This document shows positions 21,482-34,568 of a stretch of 64,000 nt of DNA, piece after piece. Each line of letters opens with the position of its first letter. The first letter of the stretch is position 1. Both the position numbers and the translations under genes were made by a program. The DNA is from Palaemon carinicauda (taxonomy: Eukaryota; Arthropoda; Malacostraca; Decapoda; Palaemonidae), in assembly GCF_036898095.1 (NCBI RefSeq), contig NC_090725.1, positions 205,601,501-205,665,500 on the forward strand, read 5' to 3'. The notes beneath the pieces were generated by a model. That model saw only the letters and a program-made list of their open reading frames with translations. It was not told the DNA's origin and did no database searches.

Positions 21482-21516
21482 ATGTGCATACACATATATC
21501 TATGTATGTATGTATG

Positions 21517-21585
<69 letters not shown>

Positions 21586-21653
21586 ATCTATCTATATATC
21601 TTTCTATACACACACACATATATATTTATATGCGGTATATATGTATATATATG

Positions 21654-21722
<69 letters not shown>
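21482..21722. repeat. Complex (AT)n/(ATGT)n/(ATCT)n microsatellite
   Basis: AT runs with ATGT and ATCT interludes and a short CA block. Confidence 0.95.
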
Positions 21723-21724
<2 letters not shown>

Positions 21725-21814
21725 AAAAGAACCACCGGGAAGATGAAGGTAGGAAATGTAAAATTAAGGTCTGATTAATTTTGTGATACTTCTTCAGAGG
21801 TCTTGTGAGTTTTA

Positions 21815-21816
<2 letters not shown>

Positions 21817-21907
<91 letters not shown>
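21817..21907. repeat. (AT)n microsatellite
   Basis: About 90 bp AT with one ACAT break. Confidence 0.95.
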
Positions 21908-21910
<3 letters not shown>

Positions 21911-22267
21911 AGTATGCAGCCTATATATGTTTGTGTTTGTATGATCTTTGCATTCTAGTAAATCAATCACGTACTTTCTTCACCAAAATATAAATGACAC
22001 GAATGGCATCTCGAGAGTCAAGCAAGCTGGAAAAATTCCAGCCATAAATTTAAAACTTCTCAGTTGTATTACGATGAAAAAGAACTTGCTCTGAACCATT
22101 TGTATGTCATCATTATTATCTATTATGAGATGAATTTGATGGTTTACCAGATGTAAAGGCCAGCACATCTATAAGTAAATCACGGAGAAGCTTCATTGTC
22201 TAGCCTCACTCATTTCCTTTTCACTCCTTATTTTTTACCTGTATTTCAATATGCTTATATTATTACG
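21908..22267. other. Unassigned sequence
   Basis: Nothing recognised. Confidence 0.5.
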
Positions 22268-22352
22268 TATATAAATGTAGTTGGATATATATACAGTATA
22301 CATACACACACACACACACATATATATATACATGTATATATATACATAAATA

Positions 22353-22393
<41 letters not shown>

Positions 22394-22423
22394 TAAACAT
22401 ATATTTATCTATCTATCTATCTA

Positions 22424-22467
<44 letters not shown>

Positions 22468-22569
22468 CAGTATGTATGTATGTATGTATGTATATATATA
22501 TGTATATATATATATACATAAAACTTATACATATATATATATATATACATAAAACTTATACACACACAC

Positions 22570-22603
<34 letters not shown>

Positions 22604-22625
22604 ATATATATTATATATATATACA

Positions 22626-22662
<37 letters not shown>

Positions 22663-22690
22663 TATATATGTATATATCTATATATATCAG
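22268..22690. repeat. Complex AT-rich microsatellite block
   Basis: AT, CA, ATCT and GTAT units mixed; contains a short duplicated segment ACATAAAACTTATACA at about 22516 and 22548. Confidence 0.93.
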
Positions 22691-22973
22691 AATATCACCA
22701 TCTGCTTAGTAACTCAAAGTAAACATCCTTATGCATCTACGAACGCAAGCGCATAATGATATTAATTTCCCATGATTAAGCGATTACTCCGTATCAACTC
22801 GACCGTGAGACTTTTACAATTTCTACGACCGAAAGAAGCTCAGATTAAGAAAGTCTGTTCCCTTCTGTTCTCTAAAACTAATCACACCGAAGGTTACCAC
22901 CTCACCAGGTAGACGCAGAACAATCGAAGGCCATAATGCGTAGCAGGATGTAAATATTACGCTACAGTCATGA
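22691..22973. other. Unassigned sequence
   Basis: Nothing recognised. Confidence 0.5.
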
Positions 22974-22993
22974 TGTGTGTGTATGTGTGTGTG

Positions 22994-23054
<61 letters not shown>
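22974..23054. repeat. (GT)n then (GA)n compound microsatellite
   Basis: GT with TA breaks, then GA 22997-23054. Confidence 0.95.
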
Positions 23055-23057
<3 letters not shown>

Positions 23058-25232
23058 CCATGAAAAGTACATAGCATATGATTTGCAACTATAAGGTATA
23101 CATTAATAACAAGAAACGTGTGGACGTATAGTATTCAACTGTCCCGTAATACGATGATTTTCAAAACATTGGTGGCTGTATTAGTCACATTTTCAGAAAT
23201 ATTTATGGGTACAATACATTTTCCGTTCCCTACAAAAGAGAATATATTCGAATGACACCCCATAAAAAGTAATCAACTTACCGAGTAATTTCTTAAAGCC
23301 CTGATTGCCCGTATGTCAGTGTACAAACAAATGACAAATGCATAGTTAAATGTAGATTATAGATAAAAAAGAATATAAAAAATATGGTGAAAACAAATCT
23401 ATCGAATGATGCGAAAGTAGTTTGCTCTACACGACATTTCAGCAATAGCCTTCAGACTGGAAAAGACCATTCTAGAAAGTAACGCAGACGGAATACGCCC
23501 ATTTGGTGAATAGTGACAGTAAAAGTAATGTATTTGAAGGTAAGGATCTAATGATGTTGGGTACTGTTCAATACTTCATGCTACGGTCAGTAACAGTTTC
23601 TCTCTTACAACCCATGTGATACAAGCAATTGCAAAGGCAGAAATAGATTACACAATGGAATCGAGACGTTTTCTTCCAGCATTGGCGATGAAAGTAATTC
23701 CCGTCAACAAATCTGACCATCTAGAGTGGTCGAATAGGTGTGGCCCAAAGCCATTTGGTCATCTACTGACGGAGGTCAGCGCCGTTAACCAGATGTTCCA
23801 AGGATGTACTTGAAGTTCTGTTATTGCAGGGGATACAATAAGTTTTCAGTGCACATACCCGATATACTACAGTCACCAGTGGAGATCCTTTATAAATTAT
23901 TTACATGCTCTGGTAAATTCTATTTCATAGGTTAATAAGTTTGTTACTCTTAATCATCTAAGTAAATGATATCGTTGGAGTTGTCACCATAGAATGAAGC
24001 GCATATTAAAATTTCAAATAAGAATTATAATGAATTGAAAATTAAAATCATAATGAAAATATTAAATGATAATGATAATGAAATTCATATGACACACGCA
24101 AGAATCACCCACTTCAAAAAACAATCACTAGTTTGTAGTGTAATATTCAAAACTAAATCCTTACGTAAGAAATGTCTCTACTGTACCCAATGCTAAGTCG
24201 TTTGCGGGGTATCATTGTCAATAAAGATATCTTCGTATCATTCTAGAAATAATGAGACCTAATTACCATACCCCAGTAGTCCACAAATGACGGAAATTAT
24301 ATCAGTCATTACCACGCCTAACTAAAAGCGGCTGCCACAACAACAAACCCGGAAAGGAGAGGATTCCATAGTTAGTAATTACTGGCAAAGGAATGCCACA
24401 ATCATCAGTTCTAATGACATCATCCATTAGCATTCCTGCCTCCATACGCCAGTGGCGTAACGGATTTTACGTAACATGTTACCCAACAGCATACTATTGG
24501 CGATGTAAACAAGGCCAGGAGGGATACATGTAGCTTTGTAGGTACTGTATTTACATAATAGAGGCAAAACTGCATATTAAGCTGTCGGTCGGACGCCTGG
24601 ATTTATGTAGCTGAGCCGGGAAGGGATAAGAAATTAAACTTAAACATGTAAATAACGGAGTGCGTGTATTTTACACGAGACAGGATGGAAAAACCTACAT
24701 AATATTAATCTTCACAGGATAGTTGCTTTCCTTACGACATAGTCCTGCAGTGAGGAGGCCACTGCCGTCATTTCTCCCAATTACTGTATTTGAGGCTCTT
24801 CACCATCCAGTCAAATATGGCGGGTCTTTTTTAGAAGAAAAAATATGACACACCGTACCAAGGTTGTTCGTGGGAGGGAGGAGTCCATTTAAGGAGTGGT
24901 GGCCTTTGGTCTTGTGTCCGTAGGGGGAGGGAGCCGAGAGCCTGCTATTAGGAATGTGGGAGGTAGAGGGGTGGAAGGCTTGTGGCTTGAGAAGTCCTTG
25001 AACGGATTCAAGGATCCCTAGTCACTTCCCTCTACCTAGCCTCACTTTTCAATCAACCTCACTGTCACATGACTCGCACCAGGGACCATAGCGGTAATAA
25101 TCACGGAAAGAAACCCAGGTAGCCTATCAGTTTCGGAGCATCTTTGCTTCTGTGCACTCCATGTGTCATACAAATAACTTGCATAAAGTTAAGAGTTTAA
25201 TCCCTCTGTTGTCCAGTATTGAATGATCTTAA
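23055..25232. other. Unassigned region, relatively GC-rich at 24740-25130
   Basis: Longest microsatellite-poor interval in the left half. No ORF over 65 aa. The 24740-25130 part is clearly less AT-rich than its surroundings (GGGAGGGAGCCGAGAGCC, AAATATGGCGGG) and could be conserved non-coding or an untranslated exon; nothing in the sequence proves it. Confidence 0.45.
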
Positions 25233-25264
<32 letters not shown>

Positions 25265-25279
25265 CTTCTTCTTCTTCTG

Positions 25280-25351
<72 letters not shown>
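25233..25351. repeat. (TTC)n then (ATT)n trinucleotide microsatellite
   Basis: TTC run 25233-25278 changes to ATT until 25351. Confidence 0.96.
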
Positions 25352-25830
25352 ACAGTCAACTGCACTCTTGATTGGAAAAGCAGAATACTACAAGCGTTAA
25401 GGTCCCACTAAAGAAAACAATCTGGTACGGAATAGGATGCTGAGAAGTAAAAAAAAAAAAAACTATGAAGTAAAATAGCAAAATGTTATAAGTAATCGTA
25501 TGCATATGGACACATATATATGGTTTTGAAAATTAATACCACTGAGGAAGATGAAGGAACAGATAGGGAAAAGGCAACCTCTTGATAAAGTACCTGGCAT
25601 CCTTGGCCCTTCTGTTAGTCTTGGCTAACACACCGTTTACAAAGAAACAAGAGGAGGAGTAGAATGACAAAAAGAAAGATGTGCTTGAATGTACCCTCAA
25701 GTAAGAGAACTCTGACTCAACACACCGGAAACCAATGGACAGTAAAGAGGCTATAAAGTGACCGTTTGTTGGAAGGGCTACTTTTATCTTACCACAGAGC
25801 AGTTACTATAAAATTCTACTCGACAAAATA
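25233..25830 (-). mobile_element. (ATT)n-tailed retroelement, diverged copy 3
   Basis: Next to the ATT tail are GATTGGAAAAGCAGAATACTA and, farther in, GAATGTACCCTCAAGTAAGAGAACTCTGACTCAA, which match the family at 18.3/19.7 kb with many substitutions and indels. Older copy of the same family. Confidence 0.6.
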
Positions 25831-26215
25831 TGAGAAGTAGAAGACTTAATACTGTAAGATGTGCGAGAAACCAAAATAATGTGTAAAGAATATGTATTGG
25901 TGTATTAAGTTTTAAGAGCCGTACCAAAATAAGGATCCAAGAGCAGTAAGATATGATTGTATTGCGAAAGGCAGCACAAGATACGTTCAAGATACTATAC
26001 TGTATTTCAGAAAGGAATAATGATTTTGATAATAAAAGGATACCTTTACCAGATCCCAAACTTCAAATATCCAAAGACTTGAATTATAGATGAATATGGA
26101 ACTGAAGAAATAAGATAGCTATAGAATAAATTTCACTGCATCGAAACAAAGCATAACTCAATTAGGAGTACGCAAGTGGAACATAAATAATCTACTCACA
26201 AACACACTAAAACAT

Positions 26216-26243
26216 TTTATATATATATATATATATATATACA

Positions 26244-26324
<81 letters not shown>

Positions 26325-26373
26325 AGTAGGATGTACAATATATATATATATATATATATAAGTAGGATGTACA

Positions 26374-26411
<38 letters not shown>

Positions 26412-26514
26412 GTATATATATATACATATATAAGTAGGATGTACAATATATATATATATATATATATACAGTATATATATATATATATATATGTATATAT
26501 AAGTAGGATGTACA

Positions 26515-26545
<31 letters not shown>

Positions 26546-26558
26546 TATATTATATACT
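26216..26558. repeat. (AT)n array punctuated by AAGTAGGATGTACA
   Basis: AAGTAGGATGTACAATATAT occurs four times (about 26325, 26360, 26432 and 26501) separated by variable AT and GTAT spacers; start-to-start spacings are about 35, 72 and 69 bp. Confidence 0.92.
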
Positions 26559-28464
26559 GTACATCTATACAGTACATACTACTTAAATATCATTACTAAT
26601 ATCCTAATTAGCAAACATAAGTGGCAAAGTAAATAGCTACAGCCGCCTCCGATTATCAGTTAAATTAACGGCGCATAAACCTATTAAACTTTGATCTTCG
26701 TCCTGCAATGGAGAGCGTCCTTCATGGTGGCTGAGCTGAATGGCTGTGGGTCTCTTAGCCATGACATCGTTAGACAGAAGGAATCAATGCCAATCATTTG
26801 GTCTCTATTTAGAATCGGCAGTGAAATAGCGATGGTCATGTTTGAAAATGAAATAAAAACAACGCAATATGCTGTAACACTAGCGATTCCTTGAAAGCTG
26901 AATGCCTGGAGTTTTCAATCTGGCGTCGCGCAGTTGATGGTCTTTGACTAAGCAAATATTTTTCTGGCTGTAAATAGTTTGCATAAAAAGTAGAGAAGCA
27001 AACAAATAACAATTATTGAACCAAAGAGAAATTAACTCTATCCATAGTTTGCAATGGGATTTTAGCATTACATTCTTAGAATCACCTCCAGACGTTGCAA
27101 AAATTGTGCTTCAGAGTAACTAATAATTTTCTTTGATGAAAAAACTTTTCTTATATGGAAAAATTATTATGACAGCTCTATTAGGCTCCAAGGAATTATC
27201 TTCTCTTCAGTTTTCTTGGCTAATGTTAGTCGCCCTTTATCTTTTCAAGAGTTCAATCGATTGTATCATCTGTTTTTACATTAAACTACCAGTTTTTCTT
27301 ATTTTTTTCTCTCTTTCTTTCTGCGTTGGTCTCTATGAAGCTGACATGTCATTTGGCTGAACGTTCCGTCACATTTCTCAACAAAATCCATCTATAAAGT
27401 TGTTTAACAGATAAAAGTATACAGGGTACATGAAAGTTCTGCCATACCTCTTGCTTTACTAACTATTTCAAAGATTATTGAAGTCTGTTACTTCCTCGCA
27501 AAGAAATGTACGAAAGCATGTATACGCTCACTCTAGTGACGAACACTACTTTAATATTTTCCTAATTCAAGTTCTACAAAGCTGACTCCTCTCGAACTTT
27601 TGAAGATCTTCATGATGGAAGGATGATCCCCTACATTACCATTTCCACTGATGAACTGTATCTTTAATTTTACAAACCCTTAGGTAGAAATGAACTACCA
27701 GAGATTGAAAATGCAAAGGTTGAGACCAGGTATCTTTGTCTTAGGTTAAGGAGCGCCGCTATGGGGAACTAGATTTACATAACTCGTACTTGTGACACAG
27801 ATTTTCTCTTTGGAACATGCACAGCTAAGACTGTTACAAAAATGAAGAAAAAAAAACAGATTACACTGTGATAAATTTAGAGATCTGTTTATTCTGGAGT
27901 CGTGCATAGTTTCCTTGTGGTGATAAAGGCTTTGAGCTTATATCAAATTCAAGATTGGTTATATTGTTATAAACAGGCACTACAAAACACTGCCTGTAGT
28001 ATATAGTCTCATAAGCCTTCAATGATGCTTGGAAGTAGATTGAAAAAGTAAACAGTAAGAAAACAGAAAGGATGCCTTGCGATAGACAGAGGTTACTACA
28101 GGCTATTCAAATAATATAAAAGATAAAAAAAAAATAGATGTCATATAATTATGCAAAAGAAAAATATAAAGAACGGGAGAATTGTTTTTTTTTTAGGAAA
28201 ATCACAAGTAAACCCAGAGGCGGAGAAGGAAGTTCTATCTATCGGGCATGTCTCTGATGGCGACTGGTAGACAATTTCGTCAGTTCGTCTGTACGTGCTT
28301 TATGCTCCAGTAACCAGTTCTTACGTAATGCAAGGAGGCACTGCCGCTGCCACCACCTGCGGGTTTAGCTGCCGATGAGAAGCGGCCGTGCTGTTATAAC
28401 CCATGATTGATTTAAAGGTGTTTAAGCGAAATAAATTTTATACCCGAAAGATCAAATGTCTTGA
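26559..28464. other. Unassigned sequence
   Basis: No ORF over 75 aa, no repeat recognised. The stretch 28200-28400 is locally GC-richer (CACTGCCGCTGCCACCACCT). Confidence 0.5.
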
Positions 28465-28700
28465 AAGTTGGGTGGGATTTATTCGATTTATGACCATGGG
28501 CTAAATAGCCTAGCACTAGGCCATGTAAGGCCATTCAGTACAACTGGGAGAAAATTTTGCATTTACAATGAACGAGAGGAAACGGGAATGGAGGTAAGTA
28601 GAAGGATAATACACAGCAACTGCAGTTGGAGGCCGAAGGAACGCTCCAAAGACACTATTGTTTACAGTGCGCCGCTTAAGGTACACCGCACCATTAACCC
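28465..28700 (+). mobile_element. Possible decapod SINE-like interspersed repeat
   Basis: The order CCATGGGCTAAATAGCCT, AGGCCATGTAAGGCCATTCAG, CAGTTGGAGGCCGAAGGAACGCT and TTTACAGTGCGCCGCTTAAGGT resembles an interspersed repeat I recall from decapod genomes (ending in a TACAGTGCACCGC..GGTGCAC palindrome-like word). Single copy in this window, so it is recognised from memory only. Confidence 0.4.
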
Positions 28701-29601
28701 CATTCATGATCTTCAAAGTTGACTTCCCTGGCTGTGGCTGTTATTCAGTAATGTTATGATCGGTTACAATGCGAGTGGTCGTGCGTAAAATTTCAGAGTA
28801 AAATTGTTATAAGGTTGAATATAATCATGACTGCCTTAACATATGAATTCAAGACAAACCAAAGGCACTTCACCAAATTCATGTGAATGAAACTTGCGAT
28901 ACGTAACATTCAAACTTAATATTAGTAACTAAAAAAAAAGTTAAGACAACGCAATGCATTTTTTTGTGTTGCTCCTTAGGGCACCCTATTTAAAAGAAAA
29001 TATAGATACATTTGTACATCACAATAATTTTGGATTAATTATTTTGCACAAACTTTCAGCCTTCATTTACTTGCATTTTGGACGTTTATAATGGTTCAAG
29101 AATATCAGTACATATACTTCAAAATATCTATAGATTTACTAAGTGAATAAAATAGGAATGACTGCCTACTTTAAAGCATAACTTGAGAAACTTTACATTT
29201 TTTACTAATTGGACGGTTTAAGGGAAAAAATATTTTAGCTCTTAGTTACATTAACAAACAGCATTAAAACCTAAGAGTAATTTTACAGTGATATAGAGAA
29301 GAAATAAGGTCGGGCTGGACTTGAAATAATAGAATCTTTATGAAATATGTATTTTCAAGTTCAACTTGACTTACACTGGGTGGGTACGGAGCAGTTCTTG
29401 TTGTAATGAATGCAACACAATGGTCAGGCTTCTTATGATATCCAAGTAAATAAGATAACAATGTACGTCAGTATATCTCACATTATTAGATAAAAGATTA
29501 ATGGTAAGGGTAGTTTCCAAATAGTATAATACTGTACCACACAAACACGCAAATAAAATGTGGTTAAATATGTATTTACAGATAAGATAACGATGAAAAA
29601 T

Positions 29602-29604
<3 letters not shown>
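28701..29604. other. Unassigned A+T-rich sequence
   Basis: Nothing recognised. Confidence 0.5.
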
Positions 29605-29662
<58 letters not shown>

Positions 29663-29721
29663 ACGTAAATCTTTAAAACAATGTTGATATTTATCGAAAT
29701 ATAACAGGTACCTTCATATAT

Positions 29722-29774
<53 letters not shown>
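29605..29774. repeat. Two (GA)n microsatellites
   Basis: GA runs at 29605-29659 and 29726-29774 separated by 66 bp of ordinary sequence. Confidence 0.95.
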
Positions 29775-29777
<3 letters not shown>

Positions 29778-30905
29778 CTAGAATACTATTAGCCAATTTA
29801 CTTTCATCTGTGGAAAGACCAGTACCAACTTGCTCCTCTTTCACCTGTGACCCTCTACAGAATAAGTCATTATGCCTTCAGCGATCTTTTCTGTTTCAGG
29901 ACGTAGCAATGGTATTAGATTTCTATTCAAAGTAGAACGAAGACACATAACATTCTTGTCATTACTTCTATATTTTTCGTTTATGAATTTTGTGCATTCT
30001 ACAGTAAGTTTATGCGTCGAGTTTGACATCACATGGGAACAGAAGTTAAATGATAGTCAAAATAATATCTTTTGCTTTCCTATGTCTCTTTTCTGGTTGT
30101 GACCGGAATCTTTATATTTGAGGTGGTAAATTCAATAATCGGTCCATTCACTATCAAAATGCACTTTGCAAACACACGAGGGGCATGGTCATGCAAATTA
30201 TCTCGCCACGAAACGAAAAGATTAAAATTTCCTTAACAAAGGGACAAAGGCGGAGGCAGCATGCAACAAAGACACATCCAAGAGTGTTTGTAAACAAAAG
30301 AACAGACGACGGTCCCTCACCAATAATCTCATCTTCACTGTAGGTCTCTTGAGCGGAGAATACAACCCAACCTTGGAACAGGTCTCTTTATATAAGCTCA
30401 GACAAACCGGGAGTCAGCAACCCCCACCACATCTCCAACACCCCGACTCAACCTCCATCATCGCAGCCCCCACCTGCACCAGCATATGATCATCAACAAC
30501 GGCAAAATAACATCCAAGCAAGGTCCTGCTAAAGAAATCTAAGGCTCACTCGGCCACTGCCTCTGCAGATTGCATCCCCATAACAGCGGCTACATTGCTT
30601 TTATCTAAACTCGACATTGGATGAAAATGTATCCTGATTTAACATTTACACTTTTAAAAGGCTGAACTCCTCTGGTTAAACTTACTAATAACTTTCTTCT
30701 GATATTCAAGTGAATAAAAACATTCCATTTTATATAGACGAAGGGGTTGGATAGGTTTTACTTATGAAAATTGAGTTTCCCCCTTTATAACTAAATAGTA
30801 TTCCGTGTTATGTCTACTAGCAATGAAACAACCGCACAAGTTAACTAGGAAAGAATGATTCATCATCAAAATAGAAAAACAGGATATAAATGGAATTTTT
30901 GTTTT

Positions 30906-30911
<6 letters not shown>
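29775..30911. other. Unassigned; CA-rich patch at 30360-30620
   Basis: Within it a CA/C-rich patch with low AT content (CAACCCCCACCACATCTCC) follows a TATA-like word; otherwise nothing. Confidence 0.45.
30389..30417 (+). promoter_or_regulatory. Possible TATA/initiator pair
   Basis: TATATAAG at 30389-30396, then TCAG with its A at 30416, 27 bp after the first T; arthropod core promoters usually have about 30. Downstream sequence is unusually C-rich. No gene follows that I can identify, so this may be chance. Confidence 0.2.

Positions 30912-30954
<43 letters not shown>
30912..30954. repeat. (CT)n microsatellite
   Basis: Pure CT run. Confidence 0.95.
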
Positions 30955-30958
<4 letters not shown>

Positions 30959-31569
30959 CGTTCTTACCTTGCAGTGACAAAGCTTATTATTTCTAACTAC
31001 GTTCGTCTACATATCTTCACTATACGAAATAAAAAAAAGTGAAACCCAAGAATTCTAACCATACACATGTATATATGTTAACGTGGATGTGGATCTTTTG
31101 TTGTTGATTTTATGAGACAACTAAGTAACCCAGACCATTCTCTCTTATAGAAGTCGACTGCATGATAATGACAACAGTAAAGTATGAGAAACAAAACGCA
31201 CGAATAACACCAACAATAAAGATAATAACCATGACAAGGTAAAAATGCATCAATGCTTATGAGACGAAAAAATAAACCACTGGTCATAAGAAATCGTTGA
31301 GACTAAACACGTTTTTTTCAGTGCATGGTGATACGTCTTGGTACATGGTGAAAGCAATGATATTTTCATATTTCTATTTCATCATTCAAGAATCAATGAA
31401 AAGGTCGTAAAAACATGGTGCATTTACAAGTTCCAAGTAATGAAATGCCGGCTCCAAAACCTTGATAAAAAACTATACGGGACTTTTAATGTTTACCTGT
31501 ATTTCCTAGTTATCCAAGATCGCCAAAATCTTTTTTTTTCTGCCTAGAGGAATAAATAGGGGATCCCTT

Positions 31570-31870
31570 TCTCGGTATACCAAGAGGGATGATTGAAATT
31601 TGTGAGAAATATATCTTGAGATGGTTTGATCATATTGAGAGAATATGAGAGAATAGCTTGGGAAAGATGGACTGCAAATCCTTTATATGGAGTTGAAGGA
31701 GGTGAGAAACGCCCACAAAACTAAGGTGGTTATGGGTATACCACAAACGCCCCAGCCTGTGCTATATAACAAACGAACGAATCAACGAAGGGAAATATTG
31801 GTGAGTAGCAGAAGTGTTAGAATGAAAGGCCTATAATATCCAGGAAATAAAAAATATATGTGATGGTATC
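31570..31870 (+). mobile_element. Possible LINE C-terminal remnant
   Basis: Broken frames give WFDHIERI-like and RW-containing words reminiscent of the RWFGH..RM tail of RTE-type LINE proteins. Several stops; single copy in the window. Weak. Confidence 0.3.
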
Positions 31871-32227
31871 TCCGCGCCGCGGGGAAGGTAACGATGCTGC
31901 CTTTGTTTTTATATAAAAAAAAAAAATAAAAAAAAAATACTCATTCTTATTGCGGTTGTTGGAGGACAAGCATGGCACCGACTGTTGTTTTGTTTGTCCG
32001 AAGCCACCTGCTCTTTAGGCAAACGAGTTTTTGCTAGAAATAAAAGTTAAAAAGTTATCCGTAACAAGGAATTGCAGTATAGTTGGAGCGACGACGCAAT
32101 AGTTTTAGAACACTTTCGGGAAGTTGTATTATAATTCTTCGACAACCAGTATTACAGTGAAGAAAACCGGATGAAAGTTGAATTTGGCTATCTTTAGTCT
32201 ATAAGAAATCTGTGCACCAATCGTGTT

Positions 32228-32229
<2 letters not shown>

Positions 32230-32285
<56 letters not shown>
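32230..32285. repeat. (GA)n microsatellite
   Basis: Pure GA run. Confidence 0.95.
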
Positions 32286-32289
<4 letters not shown>

Positions 32290-32576
32290 GGGGTTAGTTA
32301 ATGACGCAGCGAATTGGCAAGCAAGTGAATTCTTTTACATCCCAATCGCGTCTGAACAGTTCATGAACGGTTGTGTGGCCGGGACAGTCCGTAGCAATAG
32401 TTTTTTATTTTTTCATTTTTTTACTATGTAAACACAAGGGAATTTTCAGTTTCTAGTTGCGTGTTATCAATCATAAGTTGATAAAACGAGGTTCTTTTTG
32501 TACTTGTTAGAGACTTGTAATGTTACTCCACAAGGTAAATATGTTTGTGGTAGCTTAACTATAACCTTGCTGATGA

Positions 32577-33860
32577 TTGCCCATGTCTATAACTGTTATA
32601 TTATCTAAAGTTCTTGACCATCTGTTGACAAAACGTCTGAATGCGTATGCTGGAAGTAATCATTTGTTCCAGAGCTTGTATTTGGTTTCCACAGGGGTCT
32701 TGGAGCTTGCACACAAATTCCTTGATTCTGGTATTGATGATTTTGCTACTATGGATCATGTTAATCATGAGGCCCTTGTTCTCAAACTTAAATAAAAAAA
32801 ACGATTCCATGGGAATTCTTAGTATGATTATGGAGAACTAACCAGTATATGGAAGAGTATTTGTTAATGGGCATCGTGTTTGTCCGTTTACTTTTTACAT
32901 GATATAATTTTTATATCACATAAGTATGTGGTTAGACCTTGAAAATATACTTGTTAGTCATGAAGATCATGCTACTCTTTTTTCATGAATTCCATGTCCT
33001 GAGTATAGATTTGTGGTGGATGAATCCCTTAACAGTAAGCGTAGGATACCAGATCCTCCCGTTCTAGATTTTCTGATTGACAACGTTTCTTTAATTACAT
33101 GCGGGTCATTTAAAATTTTAGGATGATTCTTGATAGAAAATTTATTTTAGAGAAACATATTCAGTTAGCCTCTTCTTCAGCTTAATGAATAATTGGTATA
33201 TTGAACAAGTCTTTCAAGATTTTTAGAGTCCTGTATATGTAGAGGAAAGACTTGATTTATTCATTCGACTATGTTTTGAATATTCTTATCCTATCTGGTC
33301 TTCAGCACCTGCCTCTCATCTTAAATTGTTGGACAAAAACTTATGGCATACGAAACGGCTATTCCCTGATCTGGATACTAATTTCTGGCATCTTTTCTCA
33401 ATTAGCCATTTGCTCGCTACATTAGATCTTTTATAATTCTGATCATCCTTTCACTAAGATCTACTCAGACTATATCAACTACTATGTATGCAGTTTATTC
33501 TATTAGTTTTCTTATTTGAATAAGGTTCAATGTGATCCGCTACTCTAAAAGTTACATTTCAGGCTGTGACCAACATGTAGAATGATCTTCACAATAAAAT
33601 AATAACATCGATGAAAATTCAGAAGTTCAAACTTTGTGCAACGCCATTTTGTTGAGCCAACTGACTAAAGACTCTTTTTATATTTTATCAATTACTTATC
33701 TATTCAACATTGTCATTATTCGCTTCTATTTGTATCTGTTATTTCTCGTTTTGTAGTTTATTCTTCAATTTTCAGTTTCTTTTACCCTACTAGATTGCTT
33801 TCCCTAGTGGAGCCCTTTGGGGCGGTAGCATTATTCTTTTAAAAGTAGAGTTGGAGGCTG
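32577..33860 (+). mobile_element. Decayed LINE RT to 3' end (family C, Jockey/CR1-like)
   Basis: Three-frame reading recovers, in order: SITVILSKVLDHLLTKRLN (RT fingers), a motif-A remnant before HVNHEALVLKLK, a ruined active-site box near 32957 (HEDHATLFS where YADDATLF is expected), FKILG, then CFEYSYPIWSSAPASHLKLLDK and a 3' tail with GTGGAGCCCTTTGGGGCGG. That tail corresponds to the GGAGCCCTTGGGC of the (ATT)n-tailed copies. Several frameshifts and stops and a lost catalytic box show a long-dead copy. The RT C-terminal part matches the frame at 63758-63946 on the minus strand (YCSPVWCSAADSHLNLLDRKL). Confidence 0.75.
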
Positions 33861-34458
33861 GCTGATAATAGTAACAATGTATATAATCATACATGGCAAT
33901 TCTCTTTGGGTCTCGGAAGGACAGTGGTGATTCACAAAGGTATAAGGAAAAAGAAACAAGTAAGGGGCGACATGATGAGCAACACTACTCTATCCCAGAC
34001 ATGAAAGAACTTCTAAAGCCTAATCCACCTTCCGAAAAAGGCTATAGAAAAAAAGCGGACTGACATCAGGGAGATGTTTTTGAATGCTTGGAAGATGAGG
34101 GAGCGACGAACACTATGGAATGATTTTAAGATGGAGTGATATGGCGGTTGTTTACAAGGCCGTCTGGAGGAACCAGAGATTCTCCTTCAAGTCGTAAAAA
34201 ATATGAAAACTATAATTTGCTTAAAGAGAATTGTAATTTTCTGAGGTAAACCAACAGCAAGTATGGTGTGTAACGGTTTAAAATGTGTACGCTTAGCTCT
34301 AGATGGCACTTTTAAGCTATGATGTATATCACATTTTCATAACGTAATTTTATCCACATTCGTGGATTCGTACTTGAGAAAGTAATTAGAAAATGGCTAG
34401 AGTGGTGAATGGTGACTGTCATTTTTTTATTAGTCCTGAAGCTACCCTCTTTTAGGGA
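33861..34458. other. Unassigned sequence
   Basis: Nothing recognised. Confidence 0.5.
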
Positions 34459-34492
34459 TATATATATATATATATATATATATCTATCTATC

Positions 34493-34567
<75 letters not shown>

Positions 34568-34568
34568 T
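34459..34568. repeat. Compound (AT)n-(ATCT)n-(CA)n-(AT)n-(GT)n microsatellite
   Basis: The CA block and GT block flank an AT core, so the whole tract is close to palindromic. Confidence 0.95.

Noticed and set aside
22268..22690. Regularly spaced repeats considered as a CRISPR array (also 26216-26558)
   Set aside because: Spacers are microsatellite AT runs, there are no cas genes, and the genome is eukaryotic.
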